Part shown: in pieces, positions 28,195-36,486 of the stretch | How the letters are laid out: each line of letters opens with the position of its first letter | Numbering within the stretch: position 1 is the stretch's first letter | Assembly: GCA_023461435.1 (NCBI GenBank) | Contig: JAEYLC010000034.1 | Location: 124,001-188,000, forward strand | Direction: 5' to 3' | Length of the DNA stretch: 64,000 nt | From: Bacillota bacterium | GTDB taxonomy: Bacteria; Bacillota; Clostridia; Christensenellales; SZUA-584 | Position numbers and translations under genes: made by a program | The notes under the pieces: generated by a model | The model's database searches: none | What the model was told of the DNA's origin: nothing | The model's input: only the letters and a program-made list of their open reading frames with translations

Positions 28195-28503
28195 TCAATC
28201 ATTCCACTTGTACATCGCGCCCAAGTTGCGCACGTTTTGATAACCCATTCGCGCCAGCATGCGCGCGGCTCTGCCGCTGCGCGCCCCGCTCAAACAATAG
28301 ACAACAATGCCCGCATCTTTATCCGGCAGCACCCTTAAGGCTTTGGCGGCAACATCGTCAAGCGGCAGCGAAACCGCGCCGTTGATGTGCCCGCCGACAT
28401 ATTCGCGCGGCGTGCGCACATCCACCAAAACGGCGTTTCCGGTTTCTATCATCGCTTTCGCGTTTTTCGCGTTGATGCGTTTTGGCCTTATTGTCTTGCC
28501 CAT
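28195..28503 (-). CDS. Single-domain rhodanese-like protein
   Basis: 102 residues. VLVDVRTPREYVGGHINGAVSLPLDD and the active-site loop VVYCLSGARSGRAA with the catalytic Cys are clear. Such proteins carry sulfane sulfur. It reads away from spoIIGA; the gene between is none. AAGGAG precedes the ATG on the minus strand. Confidence 0.93.
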   Translation of the reverse strand: MGKTIRPKRINAKNAKAMIETGNAVLVDVRTPREYVGGHINGAVSLPLDDVAAKALRVLPDKDAGIVVYCLSGARSGRAARMLARMGYQNVRNLGAMYKWND

Positions 28504-28759
28504 TCATTTTCTCCTTACGGCTTGATACCAAAACAATACGCCGTATGATCACAAATTTCTGTGACAATATTACCGGCACAATCAAACTTTATCCATAAGG
28601 CCGCGATGAATGTAGATATTAATCATTTTTTTCCGCTTAGCATGGGCGCTTCTTTTCATTTTGCGCCATATTATTTTTTTTGCGCTGCGCAGTTCTACAA
28701 TATATCAAGTGACAGTACCTATATAATATGCCCATCATGTGTTAAAGGGTCTGGTGGGG

Positions 28760-29791
28760 TTGCAAAAGGTCTATATCGAGCTTGTGTTTCTCGACAATTT
28801 TATTGTCAACCTGCTCATCGCTCTGCTCGCGTCGCGGCTCACCAAAACGCAGGTGAAATGGCCAAGATTCTGCGCCGCGGCGGCGCTCGGCGGCGTTTAC
28901 GGGTGCATTGCCGTGGGCTTCAGCGGCTGGCTGGAAACGGTCACGGTGAAGATCGCAGCCGGGTTCGCGATGTGCCTGATCGCATATCTCAGGCGCGGAG
29001 AGCAAGGGTTTTGGAAGAATACCTGCGCGTTCTGGGCGGCGTCGTTCGTGCTGGCCGGCGCGGTGTATGCGTGCATGCTGAGCTTCGGTGAGCCCGCAAC
29101 GATCGGCGGCGCGTTTGCCGTCAAAGCGCCCGTGCGCATCATTTTGCTCGGGCTGTTCGTGGGCGCCGTACTGACGGACCTGCTCGCGCGCGTGAAACGG
29201 CGGACCGTCAGACGCGAAGAACAATCGGCGATGCTCACACTGACGCTGGGGGCCAAGCAAATCACGGTCAAAGCGTTTGCCGATTCGGGCAACCTCGTGC
29301 GCGATCCTCTAAGCCGGCTAAGCGTCCTTTTTTTGAGCCACGCAGCCGCCAGAGACCTCTTGGGCAGCGATCTATTTGAGCTGGTATCACGGAAGACACC
29401 AAAACCGACTGACCGCCTTCGCATCGTGCCGTGCGCCACCGCGGCGGGGCAGAGGCTTTTTTATGGCATCGAGATTGACAATGCGGCGCTGCAGGGCTCG
29501 GCGAAGGGTGTGAAGGCGGTTGTTTGCCTGTCGAAGCAGCCGATTTCCGGGGGCTTTGGCGCCATAGCGGGCACTGAGCTGCTGGACGAACTTAAGAAAG
29601 GAGCAACATATGAGGACGCTGTGGGTACAAAGACTGATTGCCTGGGTGACGCTGAGGCTGAGGCTGGCAGCGCGGGCGGATTACATCAACGGGAGCGAAG
29701 CGCTGCCGCCGCCGCTGACACGATCGGAGGAGGCGACGCTGCTCCGGCTACTGGGGGAGGGGGACAAATCGGTCAGACGCGCGCTCATTGA
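28760..29791 (+). CDS. spoIIGA: Sporulation sigma-E factor-processing peptidase SpoIIGA
   Basis: SpoIIGA is a membrane aspartic protease that cleaves pro-sigma-E. The start is placed at TTG 28760, giving [19 protein letters not shown], the typical beginning. Five membrane helices fill about residues 5-140, then the cytoplasmic protease domain with [11 protein letters not shown] (catalytic Asp in DSGN) and [16 protein letters not shown]. The family normally ends near LLDELKKG, but here the frame runs on for about 60 residues of Gly/Ala-rich sequence inside sigE, overlapping it by 182 bases. Either the natural stop was lost or the tail is real. The next gene is its substrate. Confidence 0.9.
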   Translation: MQKVYIELVFLDNFIVNLLIALLASRLTKTQVKWPRFCAAAALGGVYGCIAVGFSGWLETVTVKIAAGFAMCLIAYLRRGEQGFWKNTCAFWAASFVLAGAVYACMLSFGEPATIGGAFAVKAPVRIILLGLFVGAVLTDLLARVKRRTVRREEQSAMLTLTLGAKQITVKAFADSGNLVRDPLSRLSVLFLSHAAARDLLGSDLFELVSRKTPKPTDRLRIVPCATAAGQRLFYGIEIDNAALQGSAKGVKAVVCLSKQPISGGFGAIAGTELLDELKKGATYEDAVGTKTDCLGDAEAEAGSAGGLHQRERSAAAAADTIGGGDAAPATGGGGQIGQTRAH

Positions 29792-30320
29792 GCGCAACCT
29801 AAGGCTCGTGGTCTATATCGCGCGGAAGTTCGAAAACACGGGCATCGGCATTGAAGATCTCGTGTCGATCGGCGCGATCGGGCTCATCAAGGCCGTCAAC
29901 ACATTCGATGTGGATAAGAATATCAAGCTCGCGACATACGCCTCGCGCTGCATAGAAAACGAGATTCTGATGTACCTGCGGCGCAACGCGAAGCTGCGCT
30001 ATGAAGTGTCTTTCGACGAGCCGCTCAATGTGGATTGGGACGGCAATGAGCTGCTGCTCTCAGACATACTCGGGACCGAGCCCGACGTTGTGTATACCGA
30101 GATCGAGGACGGCGTGGAAAAGGACCTCATGCAGTCGTGCATCGACAAGCTCTGCGCGCGGGAGAAGATGATCATGGAGATGCGCTTCGGGCTCAACGGC
30201 CAGAAGGAGCGCACACAAAAGCAGGTGGCCGACTGCCTCGGCATTTCGCAGTCGTACATATCGCGGCTCGAAAAGCGCATTATCAAACAGCTGCGTACCG
30301 AAATCAGCAAAATCGTATAG
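29610..30320 (+). CDS. sigE: RNA polymerase sporulation sigma-E factor (pro-form)
   Basis: 236 residues, close to Bacillus sigma-E. AAAGGAG is 7 bases before the ATG. The N-terminal pro-sequence is Leu/Arg-rich and ends before the [12 protein letters not shown] processing region. Then come [77 protein letters not shown] and the region 4.2 helix [14 protein letters not shown]. It directs early mother-cell genes, among them sigK in Bacillus. The first 182 bases overlap the spoIIGA frame. Confidence 0.97.
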   Translation: MRTLWVQRLIAWVTLRLRLAARADYINGSEALPPPLTRSEEATLLRLLGEGDKSVRRALIERNLRLVVYIARKFENTGIGIEDLVSIGAIGLIKAVNTFDVDKNIKLATYASRCIENEILMYLRRNAKLRYEVSFDEPLNVDWDGNELLLSDILGTEPDVVYTEIEDGVEKDLMQSCIDKLCAREKMIMEMRFGLNGQKERTQKQVADCLGISQSYISRLEKRIIKQLRTEISKIV

Positions 30321-30355
30321 CGTTAATCGGCGGCTGGCCGCTTAGATATATGATG

Positions 30356-30377
30356 GTCCTGCTTTGCGGGGCTTTTT
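30356..30377 (+). terminator. Terminator after sigE
   Basis: GTCCTGC (30356-30362) pairs with GCGGGGC (30366-30372), with two wobbles, followed by five T. Confidence 0.6.
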
Positions 30378-30445
30378 CATATTCGTTTGCATGACGGAAA
30401 AAAGAGGGTTATACTAATATCAAACGACAGCGGAGGACAGTAACA

Positions 30446-31048
30446 ATGCAAAAAAGCTTTTGGGACGCCGTGAAAGGGCGGCGCAGCATATACGGGCTCA
30501 GCGGCGAAAAAATCGTACCAAATGAGCGGATCACAGAGATCGTGCGCAGTGCGGTGAAGCACGTGCCGTCCCCGTATAATTCGCAGAGCACACGGGCTAT
30601 CGTGCTGTTTGGTGTTGCGCATAAAACGTTCTGGCAGATCGCGCTCGACGAGCTCAGAAAGGTAACGCCGCCGGAGCGTTTTCCCGCGACGCAGAGCAAG
30701 GTGAATGAGTCGTTCGCGTCGGGCTACGGCACGGTGCTGTATTTTATCGACAACAAAGTGGTGGATGAGCTCATAGCAGAGTTCCCATTATATGCGGACA
30801 ATTTCAAGCTGTGGGCGCAGCATTCGAGCGCGATGCACCAGTATGTAATCTGGACGGCGCTTGAAGCGGAAGGGCTCGGCGCGTCGCTGCAGCATTACAG
30901 CCCGCTCGTGGACAATGCGGTGCGCGAGAAGTGGAACGTACCAACTGAATGGCGTATGGTGGCACAGATGCCGTTTGGCAAGCCGGTATTGCCGCCGGGG
31001 GATAAGGAGTTCCAAAGGCTTGACGAACGCGTCTGGATATTTGAATAG
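30446..31048 (+). CDS. Nitroreductase-family (HBN1/YdgI-like) oxidoreductase
   Basis: 200 residues. The start has the FMN-binding RRSIYGL segment, then SPYNSQSTRAIVL, a central HSSAMHQYVIWTALEAEGLGASLQHY and RMVAQMPFGKPVLPPGDKEF. This is the nitroreductase subfamily resembling fungal Hbn1 and bacterial YdgI/YtjD. It likely uses FMN and NAD(P)H as a soluble dimer; the physiological substrate is unknown. GGAGG-like sequence precedes the ATG. Confidence 0.88.
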   Translation: MQKSFWDAVKGRRSIYGLSGEKIVPNERITEIVRSAVKHVPSPYNSQSTRAIVLFGVAHKTFWQIALDELRKVTPPERFPATQSKVNESFASGYGTVLYFIDNKVVDELIAEFPLYADNFKLWAQHSSAMHQYVIWTALEAEGLGASLQHYSPLVDNAVREKWNVPTEWRMVAQMPFGKPVLPPGDKEFQRLDERVWIFE

Positions 31049-31056
31049 CGTACGAT

Positions 31057-31083
31057 AAAGCGGCTGAAAGGCCGCTTTGTTTT
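31057..31083 (+). terminator. Terminator between convergent nitroreductase and CbrC genes
   Basis: AAAGCGGC (31057-31064) pairs perfectly with GCCGCTTT (31071-31078), loop TGAAAG, followed by GTTTTC. Confidence 0.75.
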
Positions 31084-31104
31084 CACGATAAGAGTTACAT
31101 TTTT

Positions 31105-31638
31105 TCAGTCGGTATCAACCCATAAATGATAACGGCCGCAATGAAGGCATTGAAACAGATAGCCGCTCATTGATCCGGCTTTTACCAGATGGTCTCTGGC
31201 GTTTTCATATTCACCTAACGTATCATATTCCGCAAATACTTCATCGGCAATGCCCATTTCCATCAGCTCTTTTGTACCCACATCTCCGATGTAAGCGCAA
31301 AAATCGTTGCAGCAAGCAAGCCAATGCTCTCCCTGCCAACTTGAATAACCGGGGGTTCTTTTAAACAATTCGTCGATTTTCATCGCATCGTCGACTTTGT
31401 CCGTTTCAGCATCCTGAATAAATTCTCCTTTGAATTTATCCGATGCCTGCCCGCTTTTAATGCAATCAAGGCAGATACAGTCGACCTCTTCCCGGCAATA
31501 CATCGTTGGATAATACTGCGAGACTTCTTTTCCGCAGCTTTGGCAAACACCCTTTTTATTAATCAGAATACCGATTGTTTGAATATTGGGGCTATATTTG
31601 AAAGCTGCTGAGGTATTATTATCTTTGGATACAGACAT
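31105..31638 (-). CDS. CbrC family protein (UPF0167)
   Basis: The start is at 31638 (MSVSKDNN), with AGGAG about 10 bases upstream on the minus strand; a longer open frame upstream covers the hsp20 promoter and is not coding. Motifs: FKYSPNIQTIGI, VCQSCGK, a second Cys set near CICLDCIKSG, FKRTPGYSSWQGEHWLACC, and CLHCGRYHLWVDTD at the end. Members are implicated in colicin E2 tolerance in E. coli, but the molecular role is unknown. Cys pairs suggest zinc binding. 177 residues. Confidence 0.88.
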   Translation of the reverse strand: MSVSKDNNTSAAFKYSPNIQTIGILINKKGVCQSCGKEVSQYYPTMYCREEVDCICLDCIKSGQASDKFKGEFIQDAETDKVDDAMKIDELFKRTPGYSSWQGEHWLACCNDFCAYIGDVGTKELMEMGIADEVFAEYDTLGEYENARDHLVKAGSMSGYLFQCLHCGRYHLWVDTD

Positions 31639-31768
31639 TTCAGTACAACTCCTAACTTCTTTTATATATACAGATAATAACATAAAGAACGCAATTTTTG
31701 TTAAAAAATGAAGTGGAAAAATAAGCTCTATCCTCATAAAATAATTTGTAAACAAATTTTGACCTTCC

Positions 31769-31799
31769 TTGACTAAAGAAAAATAAAGTGGTATATAAT
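31769..31799 (+). promoter_or_regulatory. Sigma-A promoter of hsp20
   Basis: TTGACT (31769-31774) and TATATAAT (31792-31799) have 17-19 bases between them, just before the CIRCE element. Confidence 0.7.
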
Positions 31800-31811
31800 A
31801 ATCATAAGGAG

Positions 31812-31838
31812 TTAGCACTCGCGGTGCGAGAGTGCTAA
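31812..31838 (+). promoter_or_regulatory. CIRCE element (HrcA operator)
   Basis: TTAGCACTC-N9-GAGTGCTAA is a perfect match to the CIRCE consensus. It sits in the transcribed leader between the -10 and the hsp20 gene, so HrcA should repress this gene until heat or protein stress. Confidence 0.97.
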
Positions 31839-31884
31839 AAAACGAAAATAAAGCTATTGAAATCAAGAAAAAAAGGAGTTGATT

Positions 31885-32331
31885 ATGATGGCAGATTTGA
31901 TACCCGTAAACAGGAGAAACAGGAGCGTCGCGCCCACAGGCTTTGAGGATTTTTACAACATGCTCGATGATTTCTTCACCGACCCGTGGCTGACGGGACG
32001 GCGCACGCGAGAAGCGTTTAAGATCGATGTGCAGCAGACGGATAACGAATACACGATTGAGGCGGAGCTGCCGGGCGTGAATAAGGACGAGGTGAGTCTC
32101 GAGATGAACGATGGAACGCTGCGTATATCGGTGAACCATGAAGAGAGCAAGGACGAGGAGACCAAGACATACATTCACCGCGAACGGCGTTACAGTTCGA
32201 TGAGCCGCGCGGTATACCTCGCAGACGCAGAGGCGGACGGCATTTCAGCTAAGCTGGACGGCGGTATCTTAAGGGTCAGCGTCCCGCGCCAGAAAAACGC
32301 GGTGGATACGCACCGCATTGAGATACAATAG
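31885..32331 (+). CDS. Small heat-shock protein, Hsp20/alpha-crystallin family
   Basis: 148 residues from ATG 31885; AAAGGAG lies upstream (the ATG at 31888 is an alternative). The alpha-crystallin domain spans about residues 45-145: FKIDVQQTDNEYTIEAELPGVNKDEVSLEMNDGTLRIS holds the core, and SRAVYLADAEADGISAKLDGGILRVSVPR ends it. It holds unfolding proteins for refolding. The perfect CIRCE puts it under HrcA, more usual for groE and dnaK. A terminator follows, so it is a single-gene unit. Confidence 0.96.
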   Translation: MMADLIPVNRRNRSVAPTGFEDFYNMLDDFFTDPWLTGRRTREAFKIDVQQTDNEYTIEAELPGVNKDEVSLEMNDGTLRISVNHEESKDEETKTYIHRERRYSSMSRAVYLADAEADGISAKLDGGILRVSVPRQKNAVDTHRIEIQ

Positions 32332-32348
32332 CATGAATAGAAAAGACG

Positions 32349-32381
32349 AAGCGCACTTCAAGCCCCGCAGTGCGCTTTTTT
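32349..32381 (+). terminator. Terminator after hsp20
   Basis: AAGCGCACT (32349-32357) pairs perfectly with AGTGCGCTT (32369-32377), followed by a T-run. Confidence 0.85.
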
Positions 32382-32498
32382 ATGATGCTATTTGTATTTC
32401 TGGTTGCCGCTGCGCTCCTCAGGATGACAGAAAAGCTACGGTTACGGTCATTCATTTGCTTTGTACTCGTCGCTGCGCTCCTCACCGACAGTTACGGC

Positions 32499-32533
32499 CA
32501 TTCTGAGGGAGCAAGCGAGCGAAGAATCTGTCG
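32499..32533. repeat. Dispersed intergenic repeat (CATTCTGA...GAAGAATCTGT)
   Basis: CATTCTGAG with GAGCGAAGAATCTGT resembles the sequence at 44061-44096. The neighbourhood (32395-32540) also repeats CGCTGCGCTCCTCA twice. It lies between hsp20 and argJ and has no coding frame. It looks like a dispersed noncoding repeat. Confidence 0.5.
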
Positions 32534-32645
32534 ATTTGATGCTATGGCATAGAAATATTCACTAGATAAAACAGCACACCTTCGAGTTTGATCTGATTTC
32601 GCTTTCTCGAGATGATAGAAGCAGTTTCTTTTGGTCATTAACCGC

Positions 32646-33839
32646 TCATGTGCGGTAATCCGCGTTGATCTTCACATAATCCAGCGAAAAATCGCATGTC
32701 CACATCAGGTCCGAGGCGTCGCCGTCATTGAGGTCAATGACATATGTGACTTCCTTTTGTTTCAGTTCATTGAGCGCCGCTGCTTCGTCGAACGCGAGGC
32801 CGCCGCCCTGCCTGCAGACCTGCACGCCGCCGATGTAAATATCAACCTTAGCCGGGTCGAACGCCGCGCCCGAATAGCCCGCCGCGGTCAGCAAACGGCC
32901 CCAGTTGGCGTCGTTGCCGAACGCCGCCGTTTTGCACAGCGGCGATTTCGCGATCGCAGACGCGATCATATGCGCGGATCGTGCCGAGCGCGCGTGCCGC
33001 ACGTCGATCGTTAAGAGCTTGGTCGCACCTTCGCCGTCCGCCGCAAGCATCTTAGAGAGCGTCACGCAGACCTCTTTGAGCGCCGCAAGAAACGTATCAT
33101 AGCCTTCGGTGCTTTCTTCTATCAGGCTGTTGCCCGCCAGCCCTGAGGCCAGCAGCAGCAGCTTATCGCATACGCTTGTGTCGCCATCTACCGATATGCG
33201 GTTATACGACACATCCGCCGCGTCCTTGAGCGCCTTTTTGAGCGCCTTGGCGGATATCGCGGCGTCGGTGGTGATCACGGAGATCATCGTGGCCATGTTC
33301 GGGTGGATCATGCCGCTGCCCTTGGCCATGCCGCCGATCCTGACCTCGCGGCCGTCTATCGTCACGCACGCTTGCGCTTCTTTTCTTATTGTATCGGTGG
33401 TCATGATCGCCGTGGCGGCGTCCGCACCGCCTTCGCGCGTGAGCGCCGCCTTTTGCAGCCCCGCCTCAATGCGCTCGACGGGGAGCGGCATGCCGATCAC
33501 GCCGGTGGAACCGGTCAGCACATCCTGCGGCTTGCAGCCAAGAGTATCCGCGGTGAGCTGCGCCATGCGCAGCGCGTCCTGTTCGCCGCGGCTGCCGAGG
33601 CACGCGTTGGCGTTGCCCGCGTTGATAATGACGGCCTGCGCGCGTCCGTTGCGCAGATTTTTGTGCGCGAGCACAAGAGAATGCCCTTTCACCTTGTTGC
33701 GCGTGAATACGCCTGCCGCCGCGGCGATATTGTCGCACTTGATCAGAGCCAAGTCCTTATTGCCGTTTTTCTTGATGCCGCAGGCCACGCCCGCCGCCGT
33801 GAACCCTAAAGCGTATGTCACGCCGCTGCCGTTATCCAT
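32646..33839 (-). CDS. argJ: Bifunctional ornithine acetyltransferase / N-acetylglutamate synthase
   Basis: 397 residues from ATG 33839, chosen because AGAAAGGGAAAG lies about 6 bases upstream; an ATG 7 codons earlier would use up this ribosome binding site. Hallmarks: TAAGVACGIK, GVFTRNKVKGHSLV, IINAGNANACLG, GSTGVIGMPLP, IMTTDTIRKEA, and the autocleavage site KGSGMIHPNMATM (Thr becomes the N-terminus of the beta chain). NDANWGRLLTAAGYSG is near the end. It recycles the acetyl group in arginine synthesis. No other arg gene is in the window. Confidence 0.95.
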   Translation of the reverse strand: MDNGSGVTYALGFTAAGVACGIKKNGNKDLALIKCDNIAAAAGVFTRNKVKGHSLVLAHKNLRNGRAQAVIINAGNANACLGSRGEQDALRMAQLTADTLGCKPQDVLTGSTGVIGMPLPVERIEAGLQKAALTREGGADAATAIMTTDTIRKEAQACVTIDGREVRIGGMAKGSGMIHPNMATMISVITTDAAISAKALKKALKDAADVSYNRISVDGDTSVCDKLLLLASGLAGNSLIEESTEGYDTFLAALKEVCVTLSKMLAADGEGATKLLTIDVRHARSARSAHMIASAIAKSPLCKTAAFGNDANWGRLLTAAGYSGAAFDPAKVDIYIGGVQVCRQGGGLAFDEAAALNELKQKEVTYVIDLNDGDASDLMWTCDFSLDYVKINADYRT

Positions 33840-33888
33840 GATGTTCTTTCCCTTTCTCATATTACCGGAATATTATAGCATAACGCAT

Positions 33889-34584
33889 TTATTCGTGAAG
33901 CAGCATTTCTTCGAGCTGCTCGGGGTTGCGGATATAAAAGCTGTTGCGCTGATAATCCACGGCGCCCTCCTCGTTCATGCGCGAGAGCTCGCGCGACAGC
34001 GCGCTGCGGTTCACGCTCAGATAATCGGCAAGCGCCTGGCGGTCGAGCGCGATCTCAAAACGCCGTCCGCCCGCGCGCGTGGCCTGATCGATCAGATACG
34101 AAGCGAGCTTTTGGCGCGTGGTTTTGCGCGCCATATGATCGAGCTTCTCGTTGAGCGCAAGGTTCTTCTGCGCGACAATGCGCAGCATATTGTGGATCAG
34201 CGCCGAATGGTGCGAGCAGCACGATGTGCAGGTATGCAGAATCCTGTCGAATGCGAGCAGCAGCACCGCGACGTCCGTCACAGCCTCCACGGTGACCGGG
34301 CTCGTTTTCACCTCGGCGCAAACGAACGTTTCGGCGAAAAGCTGGGGCGGTTCAAGCGCGCCAAGCACCGTGCGGCTGCCAATGAGATCTGTTTTGAATA
34401 CCGTGGCTTGCCCCGACAGCACGATGCCCACATGAGGCAGCGGGTCTCCCGCCATCAGTATAAAGCTGCCTTTTTTATAGCTTCTTTCAACCGCACCCAG
34501 ACACTGCAGCATCTCAGACAGTTCAGTTTCGCCAATGCCGTCGAAAAGCGCGATATGCGCCGCGTATATGTTCGGAAGATTCAC
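33889..34584 (-). CDS. CRP/FNR-family transcriptional regulator
   Basis: 231 residues from GTG 34584 with AGGAGGA upstream. The N-terminal cyclic-nucleotide-binding-like domain (YKKGSFILMAGDPLPHVGIVLSGQ) leads into a long dimer helix and a winged helix (LDRQALADYLSVNRSALSRELSRM). A Cys-rich stretch HTCTSCC in the region before the dimer helix could bind a metal, haem or an Fe-S cluster, but this is inference. It is divergent from a ferredoxin gene and the gap holds a perfect 18-bp palindrome, probably its operator. Confidence 0.9.
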   Translation of the reverse strand: MNLPNIYAAHIALFDGIGETELSEMLQCLGAVERSYKKGSFILMAGDPLPHVGIVLSGQATVFKTDLIGSRTVLGALEPPQLFAETFVCAEVKTSPVTVEAVTDVAVLLLAFDRILHTCTSCCSHHSALIHNMLRIVAQKNLALNEKLDHMARKTTRQKLASYLIDQATRAGGRRFEIALDRQALADYLSVNRSALSRELSRMNEEGAVDYQRNSFYIRNPEQLEEMLLHE

Positions 34585-34597
34585 AGCGTCCTCCTAA

Positions 34598-34615
34598 CCG
34601 TTGCAAATGCAACGG
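34598..34615. promoter_or_regulatory. Perfect 18-bp palindrome between crp-like and ferredoxin genes
   Basis: CCGTTGCA-AA-TGCAACGG has 8-bp perfect arms. It is 13 bases before the regulator start and 60 before the ferredoxin start, fitting autoregulation and control of the ferredoxin gene. Confidence 0.7.
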
Positions 34616-34675
34616 ACTAATTTGTTTAAATATACGATAATCAGGTCAGAAAAGCAAGAAAGAGGAGAGATAAAA

Positions 34676-35368
34676 ATGAAACGCAATATCATAACGATTG
34701 ATGAAGATAAATGCAACGGCTGCGGGCTGTGCGTACAGGCATGTCATGAGGGTGCGCTCGCGATGGTCAACGGCAAAGCGAAGCTGATGTCCGAATCATA
34801 CTGTGACGGCCTTGGCAACTGCCTGCCCGAATGCCCGACGGGCGCGATCACGATCGAGGAGCGTGAAGCGGCGGAGTTTGACAAGGTTGCGGTGGAAAAG
34901 CACATGGCTCAGCATGCGGGCGGCGGATGCCCGTCGGCACGCGCGGCGATGCTCGAAAGAAAGCCGCAGGCGGCCGTATCGCAGCCCCGGGAAGAGACCG
35001 TATCACAGCTTGGACAATGGCCGTGCCAGATAAAGCTCGTGCCCGTGAACGCGCCGTATTTTGACGGGGCCAAGCTGCTTGTCGCGGCGGACTGCACGGC
35101 GTATGCGTATGCGAACGTACACGAGAAGTTCATGCGCGGCAAAATCACGCTGATCGGCTGCCCGAAGCTCGATATGGTGGACTATTCGGAAAAGCTGACA
35201 GAAATATTGAAGCAAAACGAGATCAAAAGCGTCGAGGTGCTGCGCATGAGCGTGCCCTGCTGCGGCGGTATCGAATACGCGGTAAAGCAGGCACTGATTG
35301 GCAGCGGCAAGATGATCCCGTGGCATGTGACGGTGATTGCGCCGAACGGTGAAATCGCGGAAGAGTGA
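34676..35368 (+). CDS. 4Fe-4S ferredoxin-type electron-transfer protein
   Basis: 230 residues from ATG 34676 with AGAGGAG upstream. The N-terminus has two cluster motifs: CNGCGLCVQACHEGA and CDGLGNCLPECPTGAI. The second has an unusual CxxxxxC spacing. A C-terminal domain of about 120 residues follows with ADCTAYAYA, LIGCPKLD and SVPCCGG, further cysteines that may bind another cluster. Pairing with a CRP/FNR regulator is frequent in anaerobes and suggests a redox or nitrosative response. The C-terminal role is unknown. Confidence 0.88.
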   Translation: MKRNIITIDEDKCNGCGLCVQACHEGALAMVNGKAKLMSESYCDGLGNCLPECPTGAITIEEREAAEFDKVAVEKHMAQHAGGGCPSARAAMLERKPQAAVSQPREETVSQLGQWPCQIKLVPVNAPYFDGAKLLVAADCTAYAYANVHEKFMRGKITLIGCPKLDMVDYSEKLTEILKQNEIKSVEVLRMSVPCCGGIEYAVKQALIGSGKMIPWHVTVIAPNGEIAEE

Positions 35369-35392
35369 CGCAAGCCGCGTTTTTACACTCTG

Positions 35393-35421
35393 AGCGTGCA
35401 GCGCGCAGTTGCACGCTTTTT
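35393..35421 (+). terminator. Terminator after the ferredoxin gene
   Basis: AGCGTGCA (35393-35400) pairs perfectly with TGCACGCT (35410-35417), followed by TTTTTG. Confidence 0.85.
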
Positions 35422-35592
35422 GCGTTGAAAATACAAAAAAACGTTAAAAGACGACTTAAGCGGTGTAAATATAAGCTTGACGCGGTTAAGCGCAAACGGC
35501 GCTTCACTTCGATGCAAATCATTATTATTTAGTATTTTCAAAAAAATGATAAATGATATATAATGAGAAAATCAATTTTTTCTGGAGAGGTC

Positions 35593-36486
35593 ATGCTTAA
35601 TTTTAAACAGATAGAACTCGAAGACAAAACGAATTTTGAAGTGTACACAACGTGCCATGGGTATCACAATCTTGAAGCGTCGTTCGCCAACATTTTTATT
35701 TGGCGGCGGGCATGGAATATAAAAATGGCGGCCGATGAGCTCGCCTTGTATCTGCACTTAAGCAGCGGCACCGCTTCGTTTGCGCTGCCGCCGTTTTTGG
35801 ATTGCTGTGATGAGAGCATGGCTGAGCCGCTGAAACGGTATGATGAGTTTTTCGCGTCGCGCGGGGAAAAGCCGCTGCTTAAGGGCGTCACCACCGAGCT
35901 TAAGGAGAAGATCGAGCGCGACTGCCCCGGCTGGTATACGTTTACCGCCGATCGCGACAATTTCGAGTATATATACGACGCGAAAGACCTGATTACGCTG
36001 GAGGGCAAAAAATATCACGCGAAACGCAATCATATCAACAAGTTTTTGAAGGAGCATACGTTTGAATATCACCGCTACACAAGTGCGGATTATGATGCCT
36101 GCATCGCGCTGCAGGAAAGGTGGATGGAGACCAAGGGCGAGGCGACGCAGAGCTACCTGAACGAGCTCAACGCCGCCAGAGATGCGCTTAAGCATATCGA
36201 CGCGCTGAGACTCAAATGTGGTATGCTTTATGTGGACGGCAGCCTCGAGGCGTATTCGATCGGCGAAAAGTTCGACGACATGGCGATCATCCACATCGAA
36301 AAAGCGAATCCGGATATTCAGGGCGTGTTCGCGCTGATCAACCGTGAATTTGCGAGCCATGAGTTCAGCGACGTGGTCTACATCAACCGTGAGGAGGATA
36401 TGGGCATCGAAGGGCTGCGCAAGGCCAAGCTGTCGTATTATCCTTTATGTCTTAAAGAAAAATATGTGGGTGTAAGAAATCAATGA
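35593..36486 (+). CDS. DUF2156 / phosphatidylglycerol lysyltransferase C-terminal-like protein
   Basis: 297 residues; the start is at ATG 35593, preceded by GGAGAGG. Motifs of the LPG-synthase C-terminal (GNAT-like) family are present: ANIFIWRRAW, EYIYDAKDLITLEGKKYHAKRNHINKF split here by reading, and the final DVVYINREEDMGIEGLRKAKLSYYP. Soluble, with no membrane domain, so not a full MprF. It may transfer an aminoacyl or acyl group. It overlaps the next gene by 4 bases and both are acyltransferase-like. Confidence 0.88.
   Translation: MLNFKQIELEDKTNFEVYTTCHGYHNLEASFANIFIWRRAWNIKMAADELALYLHLSSGTASFALPPFLDCCDESMAEPLKRYDEFFASRGEKPLLKGVTTELKEKIERDCPGWYTFTADRDNFEYIYDAKDLITLEGKKYHAKRNHINKFLKEHTFEYHRYTSADYDACIALQERWMETKGEATQSYLNELNAARDALKHIDALRLKCGMLYVDGSLEAYSIGEKFDDMAIIHIEKANPDIQGVFALINREFASHEFSDVVYINREEDMGIEGLRKAKLSYYPLCLKEKYVGVRNQ

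Noticed and set aside
28681..28738. Spo0A box and promoter before spoIIGA
   Set aside because: A TATAAT is present at 28722, but no matching -35 or TGTCGAA box was found at the right distance.
31639..32178. Longer start for the CbrC gene
   Set aside because: The extension would cover the hsp20 promoter, CIRCE and gene start; the ATG at 31638 has its own ribosome binding site.
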